DNA of 64,000 nt from contig CM020619.1 in the NCBI GenBank assembly GCA_009829735.1, positions 28,174,063-28,238,062 on the forward strand, written 5' to 3'. Each line of letters begins with the position of its first letter. The first letter of the stretch is position 1. This document shows positions 42,032 through 52,050 of the stretch, piece after piece. The translations under genes were made by a program, and so were the position numbers. Source of the stretch: Pyropia yezoensis (taxonomy: Eukaryota; Rhodophyta; Bangiophyceae; Bangiales; Bangiaceae). The notes beneath the pieces are model-generated. The model ran no database searches. It saw only the letters and a list, made by a program, of their open reading frames with translations, and had not been told where the DNA came from.

Positions 42032-43975
42032 CTAGGCACGCATGCTAGACTCTCCCACTCCGCGGCCCTCGCCCTCACGTGGAGGCGAGCGGCGAGACCC
42101 ACGCCGATAACGGTCTCCACTTGTTGGAGGGGGCGGCGGCTCCAAGTCGGAACCGTCGCGCCCCTCACGGTCGCGCAAGTGGCGCCGACCGTGGCCACTC
42201 TTCTGCCTGGTCTTGCGCGCAAGTTTGCGACGCAGACGCTGGACAGACTCCGTCTCCGACGGGGTAGAGGACTCCGAAACGGAGTAAGACAACTCGTCTT
42301 CCGATACAGAAGGAGAGCGCCGCGAGTGTCGGCGACGACGGCGAGGAGGCGAGTATGCCCGGCTCGCGCGACGTTTGCCACGCCCAAGTGGGGCTGGCTG
42401 GGGCATAATAGCCCCAATGCGAGCCAACTCGGCTGTCATAAACTCCGCCACCGACTCGCAACTCGCGGTCGCCACTGCAGTACGAACGCGCTCCTCAAGT
42501 TGAGGAGTCTCGGAACTCTGTAGGGTTGCGGTCGACGCGGCCAACCAGGAAATGGTGCGCACCAACGTGGTGATCATCATCTCTGAGGTTAGAGGCGTGG
42601 GCGGCAACACCAACTTGGGGTATACCGTCAGGAGGGTGGCCCCCAAGTTGGGAGACACCGGTGTGGATGACTCCACGGCCACGCTGATCGGGATGTTCCC
42701 GTGAGGCTGGAAAGGAACAGGAGGAAGCGGAGGGGCACGCCGAGGTGGCGGTACCCGGGTGTAACTGCGACCCCGACTTGGGGCCCCCGCAGTAGGTTGA
42801 GTCATATGGTCATCATATGAGGGCACAGCCATAACTATGGGCTTGTCCGGGGGTGGCGCAGTGTGACGATCCACCCCCGGGGCATACGGGTAGTCCCCGG
42901 TGCCCAACCCCTCTCGTAGGACCACACGGCCGTCGTGAAGTTCACGAGCGACCCACACGAACTGGCGAAGTGCGCCATCGTCCTTGGGCCCCCGAGTGGG
43001 GCGGCGCAACTTGTGCTCAATGCTCTCCCACTCGATAAACTTGTGGAGGCGGAGCATCTCCTCAAGTAGAGTGAGTTGTCCTGACGAGCACCCCTCAGCA
43101 ACTAGCTGAGGGGTGAGCTGTTCCAAACCCTGGATGAGCCGGAGGGGGAGATGCCAGAGCATCCCCCGCCGCTGAACACATGACACCCAGGTCGACATGA
43201 CCTCGAGGAGCCACTGGGTGGCCAACATGGCCCACACCAGATGATCAGGGCCAGCCGTCAACATGACGGAGCCGAAGTGGTCAAGCAACCGTGGCAACAA
43301 TGCCGGGAACCCGTAGGGGACCTCAACTTGAGGCCACCACTCGGGCTTCTTCGGGTAGTATTGCTCCTTACTGGCAGCAGACTGCTGAGGAAACTCAAGT
43401 TGAGCCGAGGTCACCAAGTAGGGACCTCGCCGGAAGTCCTTCTCCATCCGCACATCAAAGTGATGAGTGTGCGGATCGGCCTCGTGAAGGTACGGGGGGC
43501 GAGTTGCCACCGCGTCCCAAGTGAAGGTCGGCAAGTCGCCGGGACCCGGGATAGTTCCCCCGCGGTCCACCATGGCCTTGGCCCGCTGCACGTCCTCGAC
43601 CTCCTCGTCGTCCAGGAAGGCAAACTGGTCCGTCCTGAAGCCGGCAGGGAACCCGACCCTACGGGGATACTTCTCCCGTAGGCGGTCCCATACCCGACCC
43701 ATCGCTGCGCCGAGTCGGCCACAGCGAAGAACAGTCAACCCCTCCTCATACAGAGGCCAAGCGGGGTAAAACCACCGCCCCAAGGCCTCACGCGGGACAA
43801 CTTGTCCCGCCTCCGGGGGAGATCCTGCCGTCAACCCAAAGCCGGGTGACGCGGGAGTCCCACCCCCCGGAGCGATCGCGGAGCCCCCGCCGGAAGTCCC
43901 GGCAGGCGCTGCACCGTAGGAGGTGTCCTCCATACGCTCATCGAGAGAGTCCGTCTCCACTTCCGGAGTCGCCAT
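42032..43975 (-). CDS. antisense accessory gene of family B
   Basis: A 647-residue product from the ATG at 43975 (MATPEVETDSLDERMED); the frame is open to 44146 in the leader. The core contains KKPEWWPQVEVPYGFPALLP, DHFGSVMLTAGPDHL, TQWLLEVMSTWVSC and RRGMLWHLPLRL, followed by FVWVARELHDGRVVLREGL. The same order appears in family C (VPPWWSSLEVPRG..., TSWLVEVADIF, LVSRELSPGDQRLLL) and, more weakly, in family A. The C-terminus is strongly basic and Ser/Arg-rich (PPRRRRRHSRRSPSVSED and beyond), as in nuclear or RNA-binding tails. It lies opposite to pol with a spacer of about 110 bp. It is the only complete normal gene left in this deleted element. Function unknown. Confidence 0.85.
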   Translation of the reverse strand: MATPEVETDSLDERMEDTSYGAAPAGTSGGGSAIAPGGGTPASPGFGLTAGSPPEAGQVVPREALGRWFYPAWPLYEEGLTVLRCGRLGAAMGRVWDRLREKYPRRVGFPAGFRTDQFAFLDDEEVEDVQRAKAMVDRGGTIPGPGDLPTFTWDAVATRPPYLHEADPHTHHFDVRMEKDFRRGPYLVTSAQLEFPQQSAASKEQYYPKKPEWWPQVEVPYGFPALLPRLLDHFGSVMLTAGPDHLVWAMLATQWLLEVMSTWVSCVQRRGMLWHLPLRLIQGLEQLTPQLVAEGCSSGQLTLLEEMLRLHKFIEWESIEHKLRRPTRGPKDDGALRQFVWVARELHDGRVVLREGLGTGDYPYAPGVDRHTAPPPDKPIVMAVPSYDDHMTQPTAGAPSRGRSYTRVPPPRRAPPLPPVPFQPHGNIPISVAVESSTPVSPNLGATLLTVYPKLVLPPTPLTSEMMITTLVRTISWLAASTATLQSSETPQLEERVRTAVATASCESVAEFMTAELARIGAIMPQPAPLGRGKRRASRAYSPPRRRRRHSRRSPSVSEDELSYSVSESSTPSETESVQRLRRKLARKTRQKSGHGRRHLRDREGRDGSDLEPPPPPTSGDRYRRGSRRSPPREGEGRGVGESSMRA

Positions 43976-44316
43976 GGCTCTCCCCAAGTTGGGGAGAGAC
44001 GTCCTGGCTATCGCGGCACGAGACCCGCCTCGAGTTGAGGGGGACTCGGATCGTGGGTAAACGGGTGGCCTCCCCAGCGGGGGGTGGCCCCGTGTAAGGT
44101 GAAGGAGAAGTGGTGGTGGTGGTGAGGTGTGAACCGAGGAGAGCAAGCTGCCAAGTGGGCAAGCTTGAGGAGAGGGGCGGCCAACGTGACCGCCTCCACA
44201 TCCGCGTTACGTACTCAAGGGGGGACAGCAAGTCGCGTCCCCCCCAACGCCGAGACGTGCGTTTACGCACCCCCTCACAGGGCCGACCGGGTCGGTCGGA
44301 ACTGAGGAGAGGGGAG
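43976..44316. promoter_or_regulatory. upstream region of family-B antisense gene
   Basis: About 340 bp between the antisense start and the right LTR. It holds the plus-strand purine tract 44304-44316 and, presumably, the antisense gene's leader or promoter. No specific motif recognised. Confidence 0.4.
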
Positions 44317-44784
44317 TGTGGCAGTATTGACCCCCAGGTAGGGGGCAACACGTGCCATGCAAGGGGCGGCAGGCCACTAGCCTGATCCGTTCCTCCCCCT
44401 GCATTTGGGTCCATATTCCCTAAGTTCGGGATAGTTAGCTTAGTAGTAAATCCAACTTGGATTTGAGGGTTTTCTGCATTTATCGTCTTGAATTTTCGTG
44501 TGGCCCGGTGAGCAGGTGCTGGGGTGGGAGATTCTGAGTGGCGAGATTCTGAGTGGACCCTGGGGGGATAAGGGGAGGGACAGCGGGGCTTGGCCCTGCG
44601 TCCCCGTCCCGACCAAGAAACTGTTGGACCACACACCATCTTCTTGTTTGTCCGTGGGGGGATTGCCCCACAACAGGGATAGAGTGTGTGCGACTTGCAC
44701 TTCTTCCGGTTCCCCCGACACGGGAGGCAGCCCTCGCACACCGCCCCAACTTGGGTACTGTGTGTGCGAGTGGTTTTTGCCACA
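44317..44784 (+). repeat. family-B LTR, right
   Basis: 468 bp, apparently identical to the left LTR of the same element; followed by target copy CACCG. Confidence 0.95.
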
Positions 44785-45891
44785 CACCGTCTCCCCAAAC
44801 GCAACCGGCTCCGCCGCCGCCGCAATCCCCCGTGCACTAGCCGGGTAGTCAACCTCCCGCGGTAACGCGGGAGCAATCAGGTCGCATACCCCGAAGGCGG
44901 GGTCGAGGTAGACCTCACCCCGTCCCACCCGGGTGCGCCAGAGCTGCGCATGCCGGTCGTCCGGCTGACTCAGGATCCAATGGTGTTCCATCCGCACCGC
45001 GTTCGGCTGGTTGACCAGCCGCACCAACTCCCGCTCCCAACTCGGGTCCACCTTGACGCGCCGGGAGGACTCTCCACGGGGATGCGGCAGGTGGAAGTCC
45101 ACCCGCGCCAGCCCACCGGACTCCATTGACTCTTGCACAGTCAGGCCGCGAACCCGAGCCACCAAGTCGGACATCGACATGGCGGGTTGACCCGCCGCCA
45201 CGGCGACGCCGCCACCCAACGGGGCAACCCGGGCAGGACCAGGAAGAATCGGGGGCGCCGGGGGAAGCCCCACCGGCAGATGGACCGGTGCCGGAGGGGC
45301 ACGGGGCCGAGGAGGAAGAAGAAGGGCGAGCGCCCGCCCGGAGTAACTACCAGAGTCCACTGCCATCGGTGTAGACCCACCTTGACCACCAGACGCCCGC
45401 GGCACCGCGGGCAGAGCAACGCCGCCACCCGAGCCCGGCGGGGGCACCTCGGGGGCAGCAGGGGTAGACCCGTCACCCGCAGCCGCGGATGAACCACCCG
45501 GGCGGGCACCCGCGCCGTCTTGACCCGCCGTCCCGGTCGGGGTGCCACCATAACCGCCCGACACGCCGGCGACGCCGTCTTGAGGTTGAGCCGCGCCGGC
45601 ACCGGCGACAGGAGCCATCCGGGCCGCCGGAGGAGTAGGGGTAGACGCAGCAGCTACCCACGGTTGCCCGCCACCCGACAGAGCCGTCGTGCCGCTGGAC
45701 ACGGACGACAAACCGCCCGGAGCACCGTCCGGAGCCACGCGAACGGTCACCCGGTCGCCCTCGTCTTCGGACGAGCTCGCCAAGAAACACTCGGCGGCAG
45801 TGGCAGAGACGGGAACGTCGTCCACCATCACCTCCTCCTCCTCCTCAAGCAGGAGGTCGTCCTCACCCCCGGGTACCTGGGGGTCCGACAT
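44785..45891 (-). pseudogene. antisense gene of family A, N-terminal part (split)
   Basis: Starts at ATG 45891 (MSDPQVPGGEDDLLLEEEEE) and runs into the family-B insertion at 44785. The part nearest the insertion (SDLVARVRGLTVQ to PVAFGETV) is close to copy A2, but the first 200 or so residues differ greatly from A2 and A3 while keeping the same style (acidic start, SSDE-type patch, Pro/Gly/Ala-rich linker). This is fast N-terminal evolution or a recombinant origin. Confidence 0.85.
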
Positions 45892-46476
45892 GGTGCAACC
45901 GGGGAAGCAGGGGCGCCCCGTGCAGAAAAGCCGAGGCCGGCTCGACCCGGTACAGAGAACGCTCGCACGGACGAGCCAGGGATGCGCGGGCACCCGCGCT
46001 TATAACCACACAGTTCAGTACGAGCGATACGGCAGCGCGGGACGACCCGCGCCAGCCGGGCTACGAGGGCGCTCCACCCAGGCACCTGGACCGGAGCCAC
46101 GCCCCCTCCCCAAGGGGTAACCAGAGGGGTCACCCCCAACCGCCCCCACGCAACGCGGGCAACCCCGCCACCCACTCAATCGTCTCACGAGAGGGGCTCC
46201 CCTACCACCAGACACCTGGTGGCGGATCCGCTTGCACACCCCTCGGAAAGGGGGGTCGTGAACAGGAACCCGCATCGGGAATTTAACGGTCCGGAAAACG
46301 GATCGTGTGTGTACCACACAAAGGGGGGCACCCCCCTCAGGCAACCTCGAAAAGGGGTGTCTGTCGCGACAGGGCGCAAAGCCCCACCCGACTGGTAAAC
46401 GGTCACGCGACCCACTTACATTCGGTAACCCGAATGCAACTCGACCCCAGGACGGGCCGAATCTAAGGGGGGGATA
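45892..46476. promoter_or_regulatory. upstream region of antisense gene, with polypurine tract
   Basis: No gene. The LTR-proximal portion matches 24510-24842 and 51740-52050. It ends with AAGGGGGGGATA before the LTR. Confidence 0.45.
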
Positions 46477-46839
46477 TGTAGCAATATGGGTGGCCGTATT
46501 GTGACCCTAATATTAGGGGGGCTACTTCTAGCCCTTAACTTTCAATTTGAGAGTCCGAGCTGGTCACGGTATCTACAAGTTACGTATGACCAGAGGGACT
46601 TGCATCTTGGGGTGGAGGGTAGTTAGTAGTGTCTCCGAGGGTTTATAACGTGGGGGCCGGCGACGAATCCACCGCCGGCTAAGGCAGAACAACAAACCCC
46701 TCCCATTTGGGCTCCCATCTTGGTCCCGTGGCTTGCGCTCCAAGGACAGCAACCTTGGCCTCCCGGTGACGTTAGTGCCGATCCCCCTTGGTGAGTGTTC
46801 CCTGAGAGTGGACGTGCGACGGATTCTTATTGTGCTACA
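46477..46839 (+). repeat. family-A LTR, right end of inner A copy
   Basis: 363 bp with TGTAGCA/TGCTACA ends. Its variants (CCGAGCTGG, GTGCCGATC, GCGACGGATTC) group it with the LTR at 24843, not with the outer pair at 31073/52051. It is followed directly by pol codons (GCTGGGTCAACC). Confidence 0.95.
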
Positions 46840-48474
46840 GCTGGGTCAACCCACCACCTCGGCGACGCGTTGTCTCGACTCGACACCCCGAGCGGGGATA
46901 CCCGCCCGGTGGACGAAGACATCTCGGTGGTACCGGTGTGCATGGTGGGTAATGCTACCCAGGGTATGGTTGACCATACCAGGGCACACCTTGCGTGCCC
47001 ATTGACCCTCGCGGACTTCCGCGAGGCACAGGCCAATGACGATGACTGTCAACGCCATCGCGCTAACCTCCTGGCCGGCACGGCCGGCATCTTCTCCGAG
47101 AACGAGGACGGACTCATATATCGACGGGCACCCGCCGATGGACGGCATGAGGTCGTGGTTCCCGTGTCCTTACGGCAGGCCGTCATAGAACTAGAACACG
47201 AGAACCCCACAGCCGGACACCCGGGGGGTTCGCGCATGTTCGCAGCAATGCGAAGGTTCTTCTACTGGCCAGCAATGGCCGTCGACGTAATCGACCACGT
47301 GCGGGGATGCCACCCGTGCGCACGGAATCGCATGAGTCTTCATAGGCGGGCATCCGCTATAAAACTGTTCCCCCCGGATGGACCCAACGAACAAGTCGCT
47401 ATCGACATACTCGGACCGCTTCCGGTAACGGAAGAAGGGAACAGGTACATCCTGGTCATGTCGAACCGCTTTATTAAGCTGTCACGGGCAGTAGTAATCC
47501 CGGACGATACGGCCTACACCATCATGAACGCAGTGGTTGACCACTGGATCAGTGCTTACGGAGTCATGAAGCATCTCCTCTCCGATAACGGAGCAAACCT
47601 TACGTCAGCATTCTGCACTAAGGTCCTGGGCATGTTCGGTATCGAACCCCGTCGCGCATCCGACTACCACCCGCAGTCCAACGGGCAAGTGGAGCGGTTC
47701 AACCGCACCATCGTCAAGATGCTCCAACGCTATGTGGCGGAACACACGAAGACGTGGAACAGGCATCTGTCCGTCTTGACCCTGGCATACAATGCCAGGC
47801 CCCACCGGAGTACCACCATTGCCCCCCTGGAATGGGTCATGCCGATGGGCGTCGGTAACCTGACGCTGCCACCGGGCAGATGCACTCGGTATGATACACC
47901 GAAGGGCCGACCCGCCGAACGGATCCACTTAGCTTGGTTGGCCAAGCTATCGTGGATGATTCCAAAGCTCAAGGGTGCCCTTGACCGTACACAACTTCGG
48001 TACAAGAAGAACTTTGACGCCCGGCTACGGGTACGCAACGCAACCCTTGTAACAGGTGACTGGGTCTATATCAGACACCAGACGTTCCGCGGGAACAAGC
48101 TCATGCAACCGGTCAAGGGACCGTACCAGATCTTACACAGTGATGACCACTCTGTTATCCTGCACTCCGATACGGAGATACAACGCATCAACCTCAACGA
48201 TGTGACACCTGCTCCGAAGCCGGAACAGCCTCAGCCGGTACTGGCTGGGTTGCTACATGAAGCTCTTACAACCCACCGGTCAGATGACCCGGTGGGACCG
48301 GATGGGATTCCATACCAAGTAGAGAGCGTGGTCGGACACACCGACCCGGACCTACCAGGACCCTGGTACGTCAAGGTTATGTGGGTCGGATACGACTCAC
48401 CCACCTGCGAACAGGCGGCGAATATACCCCGCCAACTCCTCATGCCTTACATGAGGCGACGACGCCTACTGTAA
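46840..48474 (+). pseudogene. pol: family-A pol, 3' part of host element A3
   Basis: Begins at GSTHHLGDALSRLD (the end of RNase H) and continues through the integrase zinc finger (HENPTAGH...CHPC), core (AIDILGPLP, LLSDNGANLTSAF, YHPQSNGQVERFNR) and chromodomain-like tail to the stop at 48474. The upstream RT part was lost when the inner A insertion recombined with its host. The reading frame of the rest is uninterrupted. It differs from the inner copy at many sites, so it is a distinct lineage of A. Confidence 0.88.
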
Positions 48475-48520
48475 CAACCCAACCGACACCGACTTCGGCT
48501 GTTGGGGGGTGAGGCTTCTA

Positions 48521-48641
48521 CCTACTAAGTAGGGTGTAACATGGTTATGGCAGACTTAGGCTTCTAAGTCAAATCAGACTTAGGTTTCTACGTCAAATCG
48601 GACTTGGGTTTCTAAGTCCAGCCAAGCTTAGGTAACTAAGC
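48521..48641. repeat. palindrome array, copy in A3
   Basis: CCTACTAAGTAGG, three GACTT(A/G)GG...CTA(A/C)GTC units and one AGCTTAGGTAACTAAGC unit. The unit composition differs from the other copies (3+1 instead of 2+2) while number and spacing are kept. Confidence 0.75.
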
Positions 48642-48653
48642 AAAACGCGAACC

Positions 48654-51464
48654 TTAATAAGTTAACTTAAAGGTAAACGCTAACTCCGATAATATCGAAG
48701 TAACGAGGGGGCTTACAAGGGAGGATGACCACCCCAAGCCAAGACACCAAGTGAGGGAGGATGACCTCCCCAAGCATGAACCAACCGGAAGAAGTTGGAC
48801 GGGAGGCAAGGCACCACTGAGCCAGGAGGGGTACTCCCCAGGGCAGCAAACAGAGGCAAGCAATGCCCCCAAAGGGGATGAGTTTATACTCACTAATACC
48901 CGGCCAGCATAAGGGTCACCGGGTCCCTCACTCTCACTCCCACAACCAGCAGCAGGGGGCCAGTCACGCGTCGCCGCGTACACTTCCGTACCCCAACGGT
49001 CGGCTATCTCACGCCGGTTGAGCGCCTGAGCTACCTCAGCGCTAAGATGCACCAGAGTGCTGTCACCAGCCTCCACAGCATCCAGAGCCATCTGTAGGCG
49101 GTTGAGCACCCAACCGAGGCAACGCGCGGTACCGACCAGCGCAGCAGCTGGGGAGATGTCCCCCCAGCTAACCGGAGGCGCCTCCGTCAACTCACGAGAG
49201 AGAAGGGCGTTAACGCCCTCATACCACAAGCGAGGACCCCCGTCGGGCATAACGGGAGCCGGCGATGCCACCGGAGGAACCGGAGCTACAGCCGGAGGAG
49301 TGGACACAGCCACCGCCGGAGGCGGCGGTAGCTGGTAAGGAGCACGGTACGACCGTGAAGGAGGACCAGACTCCTGGGCAGAACGCCAACCGGGAACCCG
49401 GTGGAACTCCCCACGACGACGATACGTCTCGCGGCCCCCACCAGTGGAGTCCCACTCACGGCGACGGCGACCCGTCCCCATAGGAGTCGGTTTACCGAAC
49501 CAGGGGGTTCCCACCTGGAGAGGGTCGGGCAGGACCACGGGAATACCCAGGCCGGGTACCGACTCGGTGGATGCCCACCCCTGGTATCCATCCTCACCCG
49601 AGGTATCTCGGCGGATACGTAGCGAGTGACGAGGCAACGGGATCGTTCCCGGTTGCGCGTCGCGGAACGGCGGCAAGGTCGCCACCGCCGACCAGTTCAC
49701 GGCATCGTGAACGGCCACGAGCGCAGTCAGCTCACGGGTTACCCCCGTCCCAGTAGCAATGGCGGTAACGCCTAGCTCCCCAAGGTGCCGTCGGACACCC
49801 GTCGGAAGATGGAAGAGCCGGCCCTGTCGGCGAGCCGACAACAGAAATGAAGAAACCTGCCCGCGGGTAACCTCGAGGGTGAAGACCCCCTGCAGCACAT
49901 GCGTGGGCCGAGCGGCCAGCACACTGCTGAAGTAGCGCAGGCAAGGACCTGTGTCAAACCGGAAAGCCGGGGCGGGCTCCCACCCCTCTTGCCACCCAGG
50001 CGGGCGCAACAGAGTGTATACGGGCGCACGACCGTTACCGGTCTGCAACGCGCACGTTACATCCGTTCGGAATGGGTCCGCCATGACACCATGGTTTCGA
50101 CGCCAGCTGGACGCCGACTTCAGGCCACCCATGGGCGGAAAGGGCGGCGTCAGCCACAGATACGGGGGATCCCCCGGGTAGTAATCCAAACCGGGATACC
50201 GGTTGGTACCAGGCACGAGCTGCCCGAAGGCCACAAGGGGCTGGGTAGCAGCCACCCCGCGGGCACCCGCAGGGTAATCCACCTCCCGCGGCAGCGCGGG
50301 GGCAACCAAGTCGCACACCACAAAGGCGGGGAGGAGGGCAGCCTCAGGCCGCCCGACCCGGGCGCGCCAGAGCTGAGCATTCCGGTCGTCCGGCTGGCTG
50401 AGTATCCAATGATGCTCGGCGCGAACCGCGTCAGGCTGGGCAACCAGCCGAGCCAACTCCCGCTCCCAACAGGGGTCCAACGGGACCGGACGGGAGGTAC
50501 CTCTGCGGCGACCCGACGGGTGGAAGTCCACCCGCATCCGACCGCCCGAATCCATGGGCTCTTGCACGGTCAAGCTGCGCACCCGGGCCACCAGCTCGGA
50601 GACCGACAACGGTGGATGTCCCACCGTAGAGGCGTCGCCGCCACTCGCGCAGGCGGTACCGCCAACCGCAGAGGCGACGCCGCCACCAACCAAGCCAACG
50701 CGGCCACCCAACGGGGCAACCCGGGCCGGCCCAGGAAGAAGCGCCGGCGCCGGCGGAAGCCCAACGGGTAGGTGCACCGGAGCCGGAACACGGGGACGAG
50801 GAGGAAGAAGTAGGGCGGGCACCCGCCCGGAGTAGCTCCCGGTGTCAACCGCCATGGGGGAAGGAGCGTCTTGACCGCTCGACGCCCGCGGCACTGCGGG
50901 TACGGTACCGGCACCGGCCCCACCCGTCGACGTCGCCCCCGCCTCGGAAGGGGGAGGCACTTGGACTGCCTCCGGAGCTTGAGCATTAGCCGTGCGGGCA
51001 CACGCACCGTCTTGACCGGCCACCCCGGGTGTCGCGCCACCACCACCACCCGGGTCAACGTCGGGATCGCGTTCAGGATGCACCGTCCGGACTCCCGGAG
51101 CACCTTGCCCAGCCGGAGTCGGCCGGGGATCGCCACTTCCGCCGTAGGGCAGGCCATCTTGGGGTAGCTGCGGCCAGCCGGCACCGGCACCAGGCTCCAT
51201 CCGGGCAGCCGGCAGAGAGGGGGTAGAAGCCGCCACGAGCGGTTGACCGCCGGGTTGACCCCCGACCGACGGCACCGTCGTGCCGCTGCACACGGACGAC
51301 AGTCCTCCGGCCGCCAGATGGACGAACACCGCAGGCTCGTCGTCTTCAGACGAGGTCGCCCCGTAACGCGCGGCGGCAGCGGCAGGACCGACAGGCGCGT
51401 CGTCCTCCATCTCCTCCCCAATCAGGAGGTCTTCCTCCTCCCCAAGCACCTGGGGATAGGACAT
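48654..51464 (-). CDS. antisense accessory gene of family A (copy A3)
   Basis: 936 residues from ATG 51464 (MSYPQVLGEEEDLLIGEE). Same plan as copy A2: acidic start, Pro/Gly/Ala-rich linker, then the conserved core (RSLTVQEPMDSGGRMRVDF, EHHWILSQPDDRNAQLW, GLKSASSWRRNHGVMAD, RYFSSVLAARPTHVLQGVF, RRQGRLFHLPTGVRRH). The normal stop near the end of TRDWPP is lost, adding about 60 residues that run through the spacer to 48654. In 57 codons compared with A2 (22773-22847 and 22932-23027) I count 17 codons with synonymous and 7 with replacement differences. The function is unknown. Confidence 0.85.
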   Translation of the reverse strand: MSYPQVLGEEEDLLIGEEMEDDAPVGPAAAAARYGATSSEDDEPAVFVHLAAGGLSSVCSGTTVPSVGGQPGGQPLVAASTPSLPAARMEPGAGAGWPQLPQDGLPYGGSGDPRPTPAGQGAPGVRTVHPERDPDVDPGGGGGATPGVAGQDGACARTANAQAPEAVQVPPPSEAGATSTGGAGAGTVPAVPRASSGQDAPSPMAVDTGSYSGRVPALLLPPRPRVPAPVHLPVGLPPAPALLPGPARVAPLGGRVGLVGGGVASAVGGTACASGGDASTVGHPPLSVSELVARVRSLTVQEPMDSGGRMRVDFHPSGRRRGTSRPVPLDPCWERELARLVAQPDAVRAEHHWILSQPDDRNAQLWRARVGRPEAALLPAFVVCDLVAPALPREVDYPAGARGVAATQPLVAFGQLVPGTNRYPGLDYYPGDPPYLWLTPPFPPMGGLKSASSWRRNHGVMADPFRTDVTCALQTGNGRAPVYTLLRPPGWQEGWEPAPAFRFDTGPCLRYFSSVLAARPTHVLQGVFTLEVTRGQVSSFLLSARRQGRLFHLPTGVRRHLGELGVTAIATGTGVTRELTALVAVHDAVNWSAVATLPPFRDAQPGTIPLPRHSLRIRRDTSGEDGYQGWASTESVPGLGIPVVLPDPLQVGTPWFGKPTPMGTGRRRREWDSTGGGRETYRRRGEFHRVPGWRSAQESGPPSRSYRAPYQLPPPPAVAVSTPPAVAPVPPVASPAPVMPDGGPRLWYEGVNALLSRELTEAPPVSWGDISPAAALVGTARCLGWVLNRLQMALDAVEAGDSTLVHLSAEVAQALNRREIADRWGTEVYAATRDWPPAAGCGSESEGPGDPYAGRVLVSINSSPLGALLASVCCPGEYPSWLSGALPPVQLLPVGSCLGRSSSLTWCLGLGWSSSLVSPLVTSILSELAFTFKLTY

Positions 51465-52050
51465 GATAACGGGTGGCAGAGTTACCCGCGCCCACAAGCC
51501 GTCGACGGCTACGACCCGGTACGGTGGGACAACCGGGACGAGCCAGGGAAGCGCGGGCACCCGCGCTTATGACCACAAACAGCCACGAGAAGCGCCGCAG
51601 GCACGCGGGTCGACCCGCGCCCCACAGGGCCACGAACGCGCTCCACCCAGGCACCTGGGCGGGACGGGGCCACACCCCCGTACGGGGCAACCAAGAGGGG
51701 TTCACCCCGAAACCGCCCCCGCGAAAAGCGGGAGCGGCCGCCCCCATTCACTCGGTAACACGAGAGGGGCTCCCCTACCACCAGACACCTGGTGGCGGAT
51801 CCGCTTGCACCACCCCTCGGAAAGGGGGGTCGTGAACAGGAACCCGCATCGGGAATTTAACGGTCCGGAAAACGGATCGTGTATGTACCACACAAAGGGG
51901 GGCACCCCCCTCAGGCAACCTCGAAAAGGGGTGTCTGTCGCGACAGGGCGCAAAGCCCCACCCGACTGGTGAACGGTCACGCGACCCACTTACATTCGGT
52001 AACCCGAATGCAACTCGACCCGAGGACGGGCCGAGTCTAAGGGGGGGATA
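51465..52050. promoter_or_regulatory. upstream region of antisense gene, with polypurine tract
   Basis: No gene. Shares most of its sequence with the corresponding regions of the other A copies and ends TCTAAGGGGGGGATA at the LTR. Confidence 0.45.

Larger units (their letters stand above)
39767..44784 (+). mobile_element. family-B element (B1), internally deleted
   Basis: A 5018-bp insertion with 468-bp LTRs that I find identical by eye. CACCG target duplications are at 39762-39766 and 44785-44789. There is a primer-binding site after the left LTR and a purine tract (GAGGAGAGGGGAG, 44304-44316) before the right. Two deletions have removed most of gag with the protease active site, and RT/RNase H/integrase core. 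What remains is a 331-codon pol fusion and a complete antisense gene. Identical LTRs imply recent movement using proteins supplied by other copies. Confidence 0.92.

Noticed and set aside
39768-44784. Initial reading of this insertion as a minus-oriented element
   Set aside because: The primer-binding site lies right of the left LTR and the purine tract left of the right LTR on the plus strand, and the pol remnant reads plus; only the antisense gene reads minus.
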